Shown here: positions 63,950 through 64,000 of the stretch, in pieces | Layout of the letters: every line of letters begins with the position of its first letter | Numbering within the stretch: the stretch's first letter is position 1 | Origin: [Clostridium] scindens ATCC 35704 | GTDB taxonomy: Bacteria; Bacillota; Clostridia; Lachnospirales; Lachnospiraceae | NCBI RefSeq assembly: GCF_004295125.1 | Contig: NZ_CP036170.1 | Location: forward strand, 685,501 to 749,500 | Length of the DNA: 64,000 nucleotides | Direction: 5' to 3' | Notes under the pieces: generated by a model | The model's input: the letters and a program-made list of their open reading frames with translations, nothing else | Told to the model about the DNA's origin: nothing | Database searches by the model: none | Position numbers and translations under genes: made by a program

Positions 63950-64000
63950 CCTAACTTCCTCCTTTAAACATTCTTTCATATGTATGTTATTGTAGCACAC

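Overview
The window looks like the chromosome of a Gram-positive anaerobe of the Clostridia. The likely family is Lachnospiraceae, a gut commensal of the Clostridium scindens / Dorea type. That placement is an inference from the gene set, the strong AGGAGG ribosome binding sites, the TTGACA/TATAAT promoters, the mixed AT content and the IS families; no marker gene was compared with a database. Nearly every gene lies on the minus strand, so operons read from high to low coordinates.

Layout. 1-11.6 kb: a TRAP transporter start with a polyol dehydrogenase and an FGGY kinase, an NCS2 permease with its GntR regulator, xylulokinase, a fucose/arabinose-isomerase-like protein with a DUF4867 partner, and a PfkB kinase with an AraC regulator. 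11.7-15.9 kb: an ABC transporter pair behind an operator-bearing promoter, then an SPFH protein with a ribbon-helix-helix protein behind a promoter carrying two tandem palindromes. 16.2-27.0 kb: a mobile and defence region. It holds a damaged IS21 element, a decayed AIPR abortive-infection gene, an AlwI-type restriction-modification system (endonuclease, fused double adenine methylase, small HTH controller), a second methyltransferase, and a group II intron reverse transcriptase broken by an IS3 element.

27.0-38.3 kb: a SorC-controlled sugar operon with two FGGY kinases (one split by an IS1182 element), two 2-hydroxyacid dehydrogenases around a class II aldolase, a HAD phosphatase, an RpiB-type isomerase and an SDR dehydrogenase. 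38.5-47.1 kb: one operon with a complete carbohydrate ABC importer (binding protein, two permeases, two ATPases), an erythritol/threitol-dehydrogenase-like enzyme and DhaK/DhaL. Together with the RpiB-type isomerase this suggests tetritol use (tetritol to erythrulose to erythrulose phosphate to erythrose 4-phosphate). 48.0-51.3 kb: an L-xylulose-kinase-like and UlaE-like operon ending in a deleted second copy of the dehydrogenase. 51.6-51.9 kb: an isolated promoter, 58-residue membrane peptide and terminator. 52.0-56.5 kb: AraD, a ribulokinase-like kinase, rhamnulokinase and a class II aldolase. 56.6-58.1 kb: a gene graveyard (MerR, Ogt and PtsI remnants). 58.2-62.8 kb: the str operon rpsL-rpsG-fusA-tuf with its promoter and terminator. 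62.9-64 kb: a VanZ-like and an HD-domain protein.

The dominant theme is uptake and phosphorylation of pentoses, tetritols and deoxy sugars: seven FGGY kinases lie within about 55 kb. The accessory parts show recent decay. Several genes are split, shifted or internally deleted, often beside an intact paralogue.
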